From JBBRBB01 sp963830175 (GTDB taxonomy: Bacteria > Bacteroidota > Bacteroidia > Chitinophagales > Chitinophagaceae): 64,000 nt of DNA. The notes below the pieces were generated by a model, which was given only the letters and a program-made list of their open reading frames with translations, ran no database searches and was not told the origin of the DNA. A program made the position numbers and the translations under genes. The stretch's first letter is position 1. Each line of letters opens with the position of its first letter. Below are positions 54,609 through 63,976 of this stretch, piece after piece. The stretch is taken from assembly GCA_963830175.1 (NCBI GenBank), contig CAWHKV010000004.1, positions 1-64,000 of the forward strand, in the 5' to 3' direction.

Positions 54609-56087
54609 ATGGCAAAGGAGATCACCACAAGGCAACAGGATTATTCGCAATGGTATAACGACCTGATTTTGAAGAGCGGCATGGCAGATTATAGTGCCGT
54701 ACGGGGATGCATGGTTATAAAGCCTTATGGTTTCGCGCTGTGGGAAGGTATGAGGGACGTTTTGGATAAAATGTTCAAAGATACCGGGCATGTAAATGCT
54801 TATTTCCCGCTTTTTGTGCCTAAAAGCCTTTTTGAGGCAGAAGAAACCAATGCCGAAGGTTTTGCCAAGGAATGCGCCGTTGTTACCCATTATCGCCTGA
54901 AAGCCGATCCTGCACGAAAAGGAAAGCTGATGGTTGATCCCGATGCAAAGCTCGAAGAAGAACTGGTGGTTCGCCCTACAAGCGAAGCCATCATTTGGAA
55001 TACCTATAAAAACTGGATCCAGTCTTACCGCGACCTTCCCCTATTAATAAATCAATGGGCAAACGTGGTTCGGTGGGAAATGCGTACCCGGTTGTTTCTG
55101 CGTACAGCAGAATTTCTATGGCAGGAGGGGCACACAGCCCACGCTACAAAAGAGGAAGCTGTAATAGAAACCAAACTTATTTTAGATATCTATGCAGAAT
55201 TCGTGGAGACTTATATGGCTTTACCTGTTATAAAGGGCATTAAAAGCCCGGCAGAGCGTTTTGCAGGGGCAGAAGACACGTATTGCATAGAAGCCTTAAT
55301 GCAGGATGGTAAAGCTTTACAGGCGGGAACCTCCCATTTTCTTGGGCAAAATTTCGCCAAGGCTTTCGATGTAAAGTTTTCTGATAAGACCAACAAACTC
55401 GATTATGTATGGGCAACAAGCTGGGGTGTTAGTACCCGGCTAATTGGTGCTTTAGTTATGGCGCACAGCGATGATGAAGGATTAATTCTTCCTCCGAAAA
55501 TTGCTCCACTGCAGGTTGTGATCATACCCATTTATAAAGGTGAAGAGGAAAAAAATAAAGTTTCTGAAAAGGCAAATGAGGTGGTTAACCAATTGAAACA
55601 ATTAGGCATTAGTGTTAAGTACGATGATAATGATAATAACCGCCCGGGATGGAAATTTGCCGAATATGAAATGAAAGGCGTTCCTGTGAGAATAGCCATT
55701 GGTCCGCGAGATCTTGCTAACAACCAGGTGGAACTTGCGCGCAGAGATACCAGAGAAAAAAATACCGTTTCCCTGGACGGGATATCAATTCACATTCAAA
55801 ACCTGTTAAATGATATTCAGCAAAATATTTATGATCGCGCCAAAGCATTTCAGCAGCAAAACATTCGTGAAGCAAATACGTGGGATGAGTTTGTAGAAAT
55901 TCTCGATAATAAAGCAGGTTTTGTTTCTGCTCATTGGGATGGAACAGCTGAAACCGAAGAAAAAATAAAAGACCTTACTAAAGCCACTATCCGTTGCATT
56001 CCATTAGATGCAAAAGATGAAAATGGTACATGCATACTTACCGGCAATCCTTCAGGAAAAAGGGTATTGTTTGCAAGAGCTTATTAA
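54609..56087 (+). CDS. proS: Prolyl-tRNA synthetase (archaeal/eukaryotic-type)
   Basis: A class II aminoacyl-tRNA synthetase of 492 residues without the editing insertion, as in ProS type 3. Catalytic motifs: GCMVIKPYGFALWEGM (motif 1), VRWEMRTRLFLRTAEFLWQEGHTAH (in parts; motif 2) and WATSWGVSTRLIGALVMAHSDDEG (in parts; motif 3). The anticodon-binding domain (about 300-395: VVIIPIYKGEEEKNKV, DDNDNNRPGWKFAEYEMKG) and the C-terminal zinc-type domain ending RVLFARAY follow. A hairpin terminator follows. Confidence 0.97.
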   Translation: MAKEITTRQQDYSQWYNDLILKSGMADYSAVRGCMVIKPYGFALWEGMRDVLDKMFKDTGHVNAYFPLFVPKSLFEAEETNAEGFAKECAVVTHYRLKADPARKGKLMVDPDAKLEEELVVRPTSEAIIWNTYKNWIQSYRDLPLLINQWANVVRWEMRTRLFLRTAEFLWQEGHTAHATKEEAVIETKLILDIYAEFVETYMALPVIKGIKSPAERFAGAEDTYCIEALMQDGKALQAGTSHFLGQNFAKAFDVKFSDKTNKLDYVWATSWGVSTRLIGALVMAHSDDEGLILPPKIAPLQVVIIPIYKGEEEKNKVSEKANEVVNQLKQLGISVKYDDNDNNRPGWKFAEYEMKGVPVRIAIGPRDLANNQVELARRDTREKNTVSLDGISIHIQNLLNDIQQNIYDRAKAFQQQNIREANTWDEFVEILDNKAGFVSAHWDGTAETEEKIKDLTKATIRCIPLDAKDENGTCILTGNPSGKRVLFARAY

Positions 56088-56107
56088 AATTAAAACTTCT
56101 AAAAACC

Positions 56108-56135
56108 GCCACCACCTATATGGTGGCTTTTTTTT
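56108..56135 (+). terminator. Terminator after proS
   Basis: GCCACCA (56108-56114) pairs with TGGTGGC (56121-56127), followed by eight T. It lies 20 bp past the stop. Confidence 0.93.
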
Positions 56136-56250
56136 GGCATCATGGTAATCGGTCTTATAGAGAATCAGCAGGCATACAGAAATTGAATTACAATTTCTTC
56201 TTTTTTATAAAAAATTAAGGTCGTACTTTTTGAACCTAATCAATTAAAAT

Positions 56251-59200
56251 ATGAGACGAGTTTTAGTTTGGATTTTTCTAGGTGCAACAATGTTTGCTTC
56301 AGCACAAAAAACATATCTGCCATCTGCAAAAACAGCTTATGCTAATGATTCGGCGTATTTCGCGAATGTGAATTACAGGCTGATCGGTCCTTTCCGCGGA
56401 GGAAGAAGTGCTGCTGTTGCCGGCAGTTACAAGAACAATAACACATTTTTCTTCGGCGCAACCGGTGGCGGAGTTTGGAAAACAACCGATGGTGGCAGTA
56501 ACTGGAAGAACATAACTGATAAATATTTTGGTGGATCAATTGGCGCAGTGGCTATTGCTCCCAGCGATGAAAGCATTATGTATGTTGGTGAAGGCGAAAA
56601 TACCTTTCGCGGTAATGTAGCAGAAGGCTTTGGTATCTGGAGAAGCGATGATGGTGGCAGAAGCTGGCGTCACATCGGTTTAAAAGATACACGGCATATT
56701 GTTCGAATAGAAATTCATCCGAAAAATCCGGATATAGTATGGGTAGCAGCATCAGGTCATTTATTTGGTCCAAGCACCGAAAGAGGTGTGTATAAAACAA
56801 CAGATGGTGGTAAAACCTGGCGCAAGGTGTTGTATGTTAACGACCAGGCCGGCGCTATTGACCTGGTAATGGAACCAGGCAATCCCCAAACATTTTATGC
56901 ATCAACATGGCGAGTACAGAGAACACCTTACAGCCTTGAAAGCGGGGGAGAGGGAAGTATATTATGGAAGAGCACAGATGGCGGCGAAACATGGGTAAAC
57001 CTGATGGATAAAAAAGGGTTGCCAAAAAATGAAACAACAGGAATTATCGGCATTGCAATAAGTACTATTAATCCCGAAAAAGTTTTTGCGATCATCGAAT
57101 CAAAATCAGGCGGATTGTATAAAAGCGAAAATGGTGGTGAATCATGGACCAAGCTTACCGATGATGCTAACATCAGGCAACGTGCCTGGTACTATAGCAA
57201 AATTTTTGTAGACCCTACCAACGACAATAATATTTACGCTTTGAATGTGGGTTTTTACAGGAGCACAGATGGCGGAAAAACCTTTAAACCCATTAATACA
57301 CCGCATTCCGATCACCACGATCTATGGATAGATCCCGAAAATGGAAAACGCATGATCATTGGTGATGATGGTGGCGCACAGGTTAGTTTCGATGCAGGCG
57401 ATAACTGGAGCACAATGAACAACCAGCCCACCGCTCAATTCTACCGCGTTTCAACCGATAATCATTTTCCTTATCATGTACTGGCTGCCCAGCAAGACAA
57501 TTCTACAGTGCGTATTCTAAGCAGAACATACGACAATAGTATAGATGATAAAGACTGGGAACGTACTGCAGGTTTTGAAAGCGGTTATGTTGTCGCAGAC
57601 CCTACAAATCCTGAAATTGTATATGGAGGAAACTATGGCGGGTATCTTTCGCGGTACGATCATAGAACAAAAGAAAACAGGGCAATTAGTGTTTGGCCCG
57701 ACAATGCCATTGGTTCCGGTGCAGATGTGTTGAAATACCGTTTTCAATGGAATTTTCCCATCTTCTTTTCACCACACGATCCTAAAAAATTATATGCAGG
57801 GGGCAATCATTTGTTTGTTACGGAAAATGAAGGCTTAAGCTGGAAGATGATAAGCCCAGATTTAACTACAAACGATAAAGTTAAGCAGGCACCAAGCGGC
57901 GGCCCGATTACCAAAGACAACACAGGCGTTGAATATTACAGCACCATATTTACTGCTACTGAATCTGCTTTAGAGAAAGATGTACTGTGGACCGGCAGCG
58001 ATGATGGATTAATACACATTAGCAAAGACGGCGGAAAAACCTGGGATAATGTAACCCCTGCCGCAGCAGGAAAGTTTATGATGTGGAATTGCGTGGAAAC
58101 TGATCCGTTTAAAAAAGGCAAAGCTTATTTTGTCGGAACAAAATATAAACTGGATGATTTTACTCCCTACATTTTTAAAACTGAAGATTATGGTAAAACC
58201 TGGAAACAAATAACCAATGGTATACCTCCGCTGCATTTTGCAAGAGCGCTGCGTGCAGACAAAAAAGTTCCTGGACTTTTATATGCAGGTACTGAATATG
58301 GCATGTTCATTAGTTATAATGATGGAGAAAACTGGCAGCCTTTTCAATTAAATCTACCCATCGTTTCCATTACAGATCTTGCCATAAAAAACAACGACCT
58401 CGTAGTTGCCACACAGGGTCGTGCATTATGGATTTTAGATGATCTGGGCATGGTTCAACAAAAGCAGCAATACAATCCTGCAAAAAATTTCCAGGTAATG
58501 CCGGTTGCAGAATCCTATCGCATGGAAGGTAATAAAGGAAGCAATGTAACCAATGCAGGCAATAACCCGGAGAACGGCGTTGTGCTGAATTATTATGTAA
58601 AAAATGTTTCTGATTCACCAAAAGTTGCGATCACCTTTTTCGACAAACAGCATAAAGAAATTAGAACCTTCAGCACCACCGCAAAAGATTCCACAGAAAA
58701 AATAGAAGTGAATAAAGGCATGAACCGGTTTGTATGGAATATGCAATACCCCGCTGCAGAAAAAATAGATGGAATGATTTTGTGGAATACGATTGATGCA
58801 GGTCCCAAAGTTGCACCGGGTAATTACATTGCCCGCGTTAAGGTTAACAACGATTCCGTTGATGTTCCGTTTGTTATTAAAGGAGATCCGAATTATAAAA
58901 TGACCGAAGCACAATATGATGAACAGGTTGCCTTCTTATTAAAATCGAGGGATAAGTTTTCTGAAGTGCAGAAAGCCATTAAAGACATCAGGTCGTTAAG
59001 AAGCCAGATAAAAGATTTTACCGGTAAGATAGACAGTGTTGAAAATAAAGAAATCAAGGTATTGTCTGATAGCATTATACACAGGCTTACCCGCGTAGAG
59101 GAAGCGCTTTACCAAACCAAAGCAAAGAGCGGGCAGGACATTTTAAATTACCCCATTCGTATAAACGATAAAATTGCAGGGATGTTCGAATATGCAAGCA

Positions 59201-59358
59201 GTGGTTACACCGTTCCGAGCGAACAGGTAAAATTATTGTATGATGAATTGTCTGCTGAAGCCGGTCAATACCTTGCTGCATTAAAGCAAATTCGCGAGGT
59301 GGATATTAAAAAATTAAACGAACTAATTTACCGCAAAGAATTCCTGTTATTGCAGTAA
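56251..59358 (+). CDS. Sortilin/VPS10-like BNR-repeat secreted protein
   Basis: A 1035-residue exported protein with signal MRRVLVWIFLGATMFASAQ. Residues about 45-740 form ten-bladed-propeller-type BNR/Asp-box repeats: WKTTDGGSNWKNIT, WRSDDGGRSWRHIGL, YKTTDGGKTWRKVL, WKSTDGGETWVNL, YKSENGGESWTKL, YRSTDGGKTF, HISKDGGKTWDNV and FKTEDYGKTWKQIT. The C-terminal 250 residues have an Ig-like part (FFDKQHKEIRTFSTTA) and a helical tail. Similar proteins are annotated as VPS10-domain or glycosyl hydrolase, but no active site is demonstrated. No T9SS domain was seen. Confidence 0.87.
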   Translation: MRRVLVWIFLGATMFASAQKTYLPSAKTAYANDSAYFANVNYRLIGPFRGGRSAAVAGSYKNNNTFFFGATGGGVWKTTDGGSNWKNITDKYFGGSIGAVAIAPSDESIMYVGEGENTFRGNVAEGFGIWRSDDGGRSWRHIGLKDTRHIVRIEIHPKNPDIVWVAASGHLFGPSTERGVYKTTDGGKTWRKVLYVNDQAGAIDLVMEPGNPQTFYASTWRVQRTPYSLESGGEGSILWKSTDGGETWVNLMDKKGLPKNETTGIIGIAISTINPEKVFAIIESKSGGLYKSENGGESWTKLTDDANIRQRAWYYSKIFVDPTNDNNIYALNVGFYRSTDGGKTFKPINTPHSDHHDLWIDPENGKRMIIGDDGGAQVSFDAGDNWSTMNNQPTAQFYRVSTDNHFPYHVLAAQQDNSTVRILSRTYDNSIDDKDWERTAGFESGYVVADPTNPEIVYGGNYGGYLSRYDHRTKENRAISVWPDNAIGSGADVLKYRFQWNFPIFFSPHDPKKLYAGGNHLFVTENEGLSWKMISPDLTTNDKVKQAPSGGPITKDNTGVEYYSTIFTATESALEKDVLWTGSDDGLIHISKDGGKTWDNVTPAAAGKFMMWNCVETDPFKKGKAYFVGTKYKLDDFTPYIFKTEDYGKTWKQITNGIPPLHFARALRADKKVPGLLYAGTEYGMFISYNDGENWQPFQLNLPIVSITDLAIKNNDLVVATQGRALWILDDLGMVQQKQQYNPAKNFQVMPVAESYRMEGNKGSNVTNAGNNPENGVVLNYYVKNVSDSPKVAITFFDKQHKEIRTFSTTAKDSTEKIEVNKGMNRFVWNMQYPAAEKIDGMILWNTIDAGPKVAPGNYIARVKVNNDSVDVPFVIKGDPNYKMTEAQYDEQVAFLLKSRDKFSEVQKAIKDIRSLRSQIKDFTGKIDSVENKEIKVLSDSIIHRLTRVEEALYQTKAKSGQDILNYPIRINDKIAGMFEYASSGYTVPSEQVKLLYDELSAEAGQYLAALKQIREVDIKKLNELIYRKEFLLLQ

Positions 59359-59389
59359 AGGAGTAAATTGTTCTTCAAAATTTATAGGG

Positions 59390-59420
59390 CAGCCATCATT
59401 CCGATGGCTGTTATTTTTTA
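59390..59420 (+). terminator. Terminator after the VPS10-like gene
   Basis: CAGCCATC (59390-59397) pairs with GATGGCTG (59403-59410), loop ATTCC, then TTATTTTTT. Confidence 0.88.
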
Positions 59421-59453
59421 AAATAAAAATTAAATTTATGCAAAAGTACTTCG

Positions 59454-60285
59454 ATGATTTTTTTACTAATCCTTGTTTTTTCTTTGCAGGTTTTTTCTCA
59501 ACAAAATGCAGCTGTTGTTGAGTATGGTAATAATGCCGCGGCAGGAAAAATTCTAAACACCCGCGGTATAAGTATGTATTACGAAACGTATGGAGACAGG
59601 AGACCCTTTATTAATTATTCATGGCAATGGCGGCTCCATTAATAATTTCTCTAACCAGGTTCCATTTTTTGCAGCGCATTATAAAGTTATATTGGCAGAC
59701 AGCCGGTCACAGGGTAAATCAACTGATAATAAAGATTCTCTCAGTTATGAAATGATGGCTGATGATTTGAATGCATTGCTCGAATCTTTACACCTCGATT
59801 CCTGTAACGTGATTGGTTGGAGTGATGGAGGTATAAACGGTTTGCTATTAGCTATCAGGCATCCTGAGAAAGTAAAGAAACTGGCTATTACCGGTGCTAA
59901 CCTTAGCCCCGATACTTCAGCTGTTGACCATTTTGCTTATAACTGGGTGATAGAAAATTCAGCCACATTAAAAAAAATGGACCAAAACCAAAAAGTAAAA
60001 AATGATTATAAGCTGATGCATATGATGCATGAACAACCAAACATTTCAGTTCAGCAGTTACAATCAATAAAATGCCCTGTGCTTGTAATTGGCGGAGACC
60101 ATGATGTTATTCGTCCGCGCCATACCATGTTTATTGCAGAAAATATTGAAAGATCTTATTTGTGGATTATTCCCAATTCAGGGCATTCAACGCCCATCAA
60201 TTATAAAGACCAGTTTAATAAAACGGTGCTTGATTTTTTTCAGCAGCCTTACCGTAAGATTGAAGGACCGGATACATTTAATTAG
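59454..60285 (+). pseudogene. Alpha/beta-fold hydrolase, one frameshift
   Basis: The N-terminal part (MIFLLILVFSLQVFSQQNAA) is a signal peptide. The frame shifts near 59597, between SMYYETYG and GDPLLIIHGNGGSINNF; the rest is open. The nucleophile elbow VIGWSDGG, the acid in VIGGDHDVI and the His in NSGHSTP form a normal catalytic triad, and HGNGG is the oxyanion-hole turn. Corrected length is about 275 residues. Likely an esterase or lipase-like periplasmic enzyme; substrate unknown. A copy of the dispersed repeat follows directly. Confidence 0.85.
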
Positions 60286-60295
60286 GTTATTCTTT

Positions 60296-60569
60296 GTTCT
60301 TTTTTGTTTGTCCAAAAAAGAACCAAAAAAAGACCCCGGGTTGTTCGCTAATGGGCTGTAGTGCATGGTAGTGAAGGGCTTTGGAATAAATTTTTAAAGA
60401 GAAGATGCTGAAATAGATTCAACCTAATGAAAGATTAAACCGATCAGTAAAATTCTCCTGCTGAAGCCTCAGTAGCACAAAAGCCTCATCAGTGCGAAGG
60501 AAAGAAACGGGCTGTATATCGTTTCTTTCTTGATTTTTTTGTTACTTTTTTTATCAAGAAAAAAAGTAA
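60296..60569. repeat. Dispersed repeat copy B, hairpin at each end
   Basis: The left hairpin GTTCTTTTTTG/CAAAAAAGAAC (60296-60323) and the right hairpin TTACTTTTTTT/AAAAAAAGTAA (60542-60569) are both perfect 11-bp stems. The interior (60343-60540) aligns with 914-1120 of copy A, including the third hairpin AAAGAAACG/CGTTTCTTT at 60501-60528. Copy B lacks the left CCGGAAACG hairpin seen in A and C. It fills the gap between two genes. Confidence 0.8.
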
Positions 60570-60576
60570 GTAAACA

Positions 60577-62358
60577 CTACTCCTTCACAAACCGCAAGGT
60601 CTGCACCTGCTCTGTGCTTTGCACACGCAATACATACTGCCCGGCTTTCAGGCGGCTTACATTATAATTAAAGGTTTCTGAGGAGGTAACTGTTGCACTC
60701 AGTAACACATTGCCACCAACATCGGTGATGGTAAGCAGGTTGTTTACCTGTGGCTGCAACCCATTTACCGTAAGCACCTCTTTTACCGGGTTGGGGTACA
60801 GGGTTATGTGTTTGCCGCTGCCATAATACACTACGGGTGAAAAGGCTGTGCTGCCATCGTTTAATACGGCTGCCACGCGGTAGTAGCTGTTGGTTGTTAC
60901 TGTATTTAAGGCATAGGTAAAGGTTTGCTGTTCGCGGGTGTTTGCCTGCTGCAGTAAACGGGGTGAATTGTTTGCCTGCACCCTTTTTTCTTCTTTAAAG
61001 CTGCTGCCGCTGATGCTACGCTGTATGCTGTAATAGTTAACACTGCTGTTATTGCTGGTGTACCAGCCCAGCGTGTTGTTGCGCAGCCAGGTTTTTAGAT
61101 GTGCTATTACCGGGTTTTCTACAGGGTCGCCGGTATAACCCGCCAGTGTAATGTTGGGTGAGCCGCCCACTATAATTCTGCCGTCTCTTTGTATGTCTAT
61201 ATCCTTAGCCTGGTCGGCAGTGGTACCTATATCTGTAATGGTTATTCCGTTATTGCCGAAAGCAGGGTCTAAGGTGCCGTTTTCTAAAAGGCGGGCTATT
61301 ACATAATTGCCGTCTGTATAAGATTTATAACCTGTAATTACAATTTTGCCGTTTTGCTGCAATGCAACTGCATTTGCCTGTGAATAGGCATTAAATTTTA
61401 TACTTGCTTTTCCACCCTCGCCAAAACTTTGGTCCAGTGAACCATCAGTGTTGTAGCGTGCCACAGCCATATAAGGTATTACACCTTCCCAGCCGGGTTG
61501 CCCGGCAGAGCCTGCGGCAACAATTTTACCATCTTGTTGTAAGACAATTTCATATATGTATTCACCATCTTTGTCGAAATCTGTGAATACCAAACCATTT
61601 TCATCAAAAGAGCTATCAAGGTCTCCGTTTACTTTCAAGCGTGATAGAAAAAATCTTCCTCTTTGATTACGTCCTCCTGTTTCATCACTTCCACCAATTA
61701 CAATTTTTCCGTCTCTTTGTAAGACAATAGTTTCAGAAGTAACTCCACCAGGCACAATTGCTTTTCCACTTTCTCCAAAACTTTCATCTAGGCTGCCATC
61801 GGGGTTATACCGTGCAACATAAACATCAATTTTAAATTGCGCATCGGCTATATAACTCCCTGTTATTAAGATTTTTCCATCTTGTTGTAATATAACATCT
61901 TTTGCGCTTTGAGAGTATGAGCCATAGCCTCCGACTTTTATAATGACTGTACCATTAATTCCAAAAGAAGAATCAATAGTCCCATTTGGCATCAAACGGA
62001 CTAAAGCGCCTCCTGCTGCAATTATCTTTCCATCCTCCTGAGTAGCCAAAGAAGATACACCGAAGTTGATGGGAACAGAACGTCCATTATCACCAAACGA
62101 AGCGTCAATAGAACCATCAGGTAAATAGCGAACTAATTTTATAACGTTGGATGTTACAGGAACATCATAGAATTGCGCTGCTACCACTACTTTATCATCT
62201 TGCTGAATTGCTTGAGTGAAGTAGACAGTATTTTCCCCAGGAAATGAAGTATTTACAATTCCGTTGCTACCAAACGTAGGGTCTAATGAGCCTTGTTGAG
62301 ATTTTGCATTCAAGCAAACAATAGCAAAAAAAATAAATAATAGAGAAAGTTGTTTCAT
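60577..62358 (-). CDS. Delta-60 repeat T9SS protein
   Basis: A 593-residue secreted protein with signal MKQLSLLFIFFAIVCLNAKS. Residues about 22-420 are about eight delta-60 repeats of the form LDPTFGSNG / SIDASFGDNG / SLDESFGESG / TLDPAFGNNG, each with QQDGKI(V/L).(A/G)G, predicted to form a beta-propeller. A linker (GWYTSNNSSVNYYSIQRSIS) and a T9SS type A sorting domain follow (about 510-593: ITLYPNPVKEVLTVNGL, ending QTLRFVKE). No enzymatic activity can be inferred. Confidence 0.9.
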   Translation of the reverse strand: MKQLSLLFIFFAIVCLNAKSQQGSLDPTFGSNGIVNTSFPGENTVYFTQAIQQDDKVVVAAQFYDVPVTSNVIKLVRYLPDGSIDASFGDNGRSVPINFGVSSLATQEDGKIIAAGGALVRLMPNGTIDSSFGINGTVIIKVGGYGSYSQSAKDVILQQDGKILITGSYIADAQFKIDVYVARYNPDGSLDESFGESGKAIVPGGVTSETIVLQRDGKIVIGGSDETGGRNQRGRFFLSRLKVNGDLDSSFDENGLVFTDFDKDGEYIYEIVLQQDGKIVAAGSAGQPGWEGVIPYMAVARYNTDGSLDQSFGEGGKASIKFNAYSQANAVALQQNGKIVITGYKSYTDGNYVIARLLENGTLDPAFGNNGITITDIGTTADQAKDIDIQRDGRIIVGGSPNITLAGYTGDPVENPVIAHLKTWLRNNTLGWYTSNNSSVNYYSIQRSISGSSFKEEKRVQANNSPRLLQQANTREQQTFTYALNTVTTNSYYRVAAVLNDGSTAFSPVVYYGSGKHITLYPNPVKEVLTVNGLQPQVNNLLTITDVGGNVLLSATVTSSETFNYNVSRLKAGQYVLRVQSTEQVQTLRFVKE

Positions 62359-62404
62359 AAAATTAGTTTTTAAATTTTCATAAATCCTGATTATAAATAA
62401 ATAT

Positions 62405-63209
62405 TTACTCTAGACAGGGATTATCATTATTACTGCAACCATCATTATTGATGCCGGAACTTTGGCAGCTATTGCGGTAATTTTCGCATTCCGTGAATAT
62501 AGAAGGTCCGTTTATGGCTGTATTTGTAAGTATAGATTGAAAAAAGGTAGCAGAACGCTGAACCATATATATTAAAACATCATGCTGGTTTGTTAATTCT
62601 GTTCCAAATTCACTTTGAAAACCGGGGTCATCATTATCTAATCCGTGCCCCATTTCACAGTCTAAATAAACTTCTGCTTTTTTGCCGGCATTCTGAACCA
62701 GCCCCTGAAGAGCCACAGGACCAATCATCCTTAAATCAACCCCGGTGGAGGAGGGCGTTAATGTAAGGAGTCCGCTACTGTCAAGACAGATTGGTGCCAT
62801 CCAGCGATGAGCAGTCAGAATAACCACCGGGATGATATATAAAAATTACCGGTAAAGGGCAATCGTTGTAATGTGTGTAAGCAGTATTTTTTGGAAAATA
62901 GGCGTTAAAAATTAATGCATCACTGATGTTGGTACAAAGGGTTAGAGGCCTGCCAACACAATCAGCAACGTCTTCGCTAAATTGCACATCATGATAATAT
63001 GAATTTTGAGGAGATTTAGCATAACTGATATTTGTTAATGAATCTGTTTGAGATAAGGTAAAAAGTGAATCTCTGAAATCTATGCTGCAATAATAATTTG
63101 AATTGCAAGCAAAGGATTGTGCTTTTATTTTGAAGGATACATTAACCAATAACATGAACAAAAATGTAAGTGCTATGGTGGGGGGGGGGGGATAAATAAC
63201 TTTAAACAT
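62405..63209 (-). pseudogene. Secreted esterase paralogue with internal deletion
   Basis: Start ATG 63209-63207 reads MFKVIYPPPPTIALTFLF, with 12 C encoding four Pro before the signal core. The N-terminal region matches the paralogue at 1-821, through CPLPVIFIYHPGGYSDC (oxyanion hole). The frame then ends at 62781 and another frame continues as a hydrolase C-terminus, with DCEMGHGLD (likely catalytic His) and a Cys/Asn-rich tail ending NDNPCLE. About 100 residues with the GxSxG nucleophile are missing, so the two halves cannot form an active enzyme even if the frame were corrected. Confidence 0.8.
63180..63191. repeat. Poly-G tract (12 G) inside esterase paralogue
   Basis: Twelve G on the plus strand encode PPPP in frame on the minus strand, at the same place as the tract at 795-804. 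In-frame here, out of frame there. Confidence 0.85.
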
Positions 63210-63370
63210 ACGCTGAGGGTTTAGAAGTATAAACTTACGGAAAATTATTATGGAAAGCAAGGGCGTAAATTTCCCCGGAAACGATGTACAGCCCGTTTTC
63301 GGGGTTGTTCGCTAATGTGCTGTAGTGCATGGTGGTGAAGGGCTGAAGAATAAATGAAGAAGCAAAATGC
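63192..63370. repeat. Dispersed repeat copy C, left part
   Basis: It aligns with 805-970 of copy A. The hairpin CCCCGGAAACG/CGTTTTCGGGG (63273-63304) has an 11-bp stem with one wobble. The GTTCGCTAATG and GCTGTAGTGCAT blocks follow; the right-hand part with the AAAGAAACG hairpin is absent. Confidence 0.78.
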
Positions 63371-63485
63371 TGGAAGAAGCTTAGCATGTGGAATTATTAA
63401 AAGAATGATGAAAGAAACCTTTCGTCCATTCTTTGTAACCCTAAATGCTTATATTTACTGTAGGTTGCAATTAGCCTTTTAAAAT

Positions 63486-63915
63486 ATGAAGAAAGTAAAA
63501 GATATTCTTGCCCGTAAGGGTAGTAAAGTTGAAACAGTAGATCCGTCCATGTGCGTTATCGATGCCCTAAAACTAATGGCTGAAAAACATATTGGTTCTG
63601 TGGTTGTTGCAAATGAAAATCAATATTTGGGCATAGTTACAGAACGTGATTATAGCCGGAAAGTAATTTTAAAAGGAAGATCTTCTACCGACACACCTGT
63701 TAGCGAAATAATGAGCAGCGATATACCTTCGGTAACCGAATTCGATTCGGTTGATTATTGCATGCAACTGATGTCTTCAAAAAATCTCCGGTACCTGCCC
63801 GTTATGGAGGACAATGTGCTTAAAGGCATTATTATCTATCAATGATGTGGTAACAGAAACGATCATTACCCAGCAGGAGACGATTTCTCAACTCAAAAGC
63901 TATATTCAGAGTTAA
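63486..63915 (+). pseudogene. Tandem CBS-domain protein, frameshift near 3' end
   Basis: A small protein of paired CBS domains, which usually sense adenosyl ligands or regulate enzymes. CBS1: VETVDPSMCVIDALKLMAEK and GSVVVANENQYLGIVTERDYSRK. CBS2: DIPSVTEFDSVDYCMQLMSS and RYLPVMEDNVLKGII. The frame breaks near 63835 after VLKGII; the next frame gives SINDVVTETIITQQETISQL and ends at TAA 63913-63915, the usual ending of this family (about 143 residues). A one-base indel in an ATTATT stretch explains it. Confidence 0.85.
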
Positions 63916-63963
63916 AACGCTGCCGTTTTTCTTTTCCGCTGCGTAAAGCTATTGTGTACACGC

Positions 63964-63976
63964 TGTGCGACGCAAC
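63964..63976. repeat. Short intergenic repeat TGTGCGACGCAAC, copy 2
   Basis: It is identical to 3746-3758, and again follows a GTAC sequence in non-coding DNA downstream of a gene end. Confidence 0.5.
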
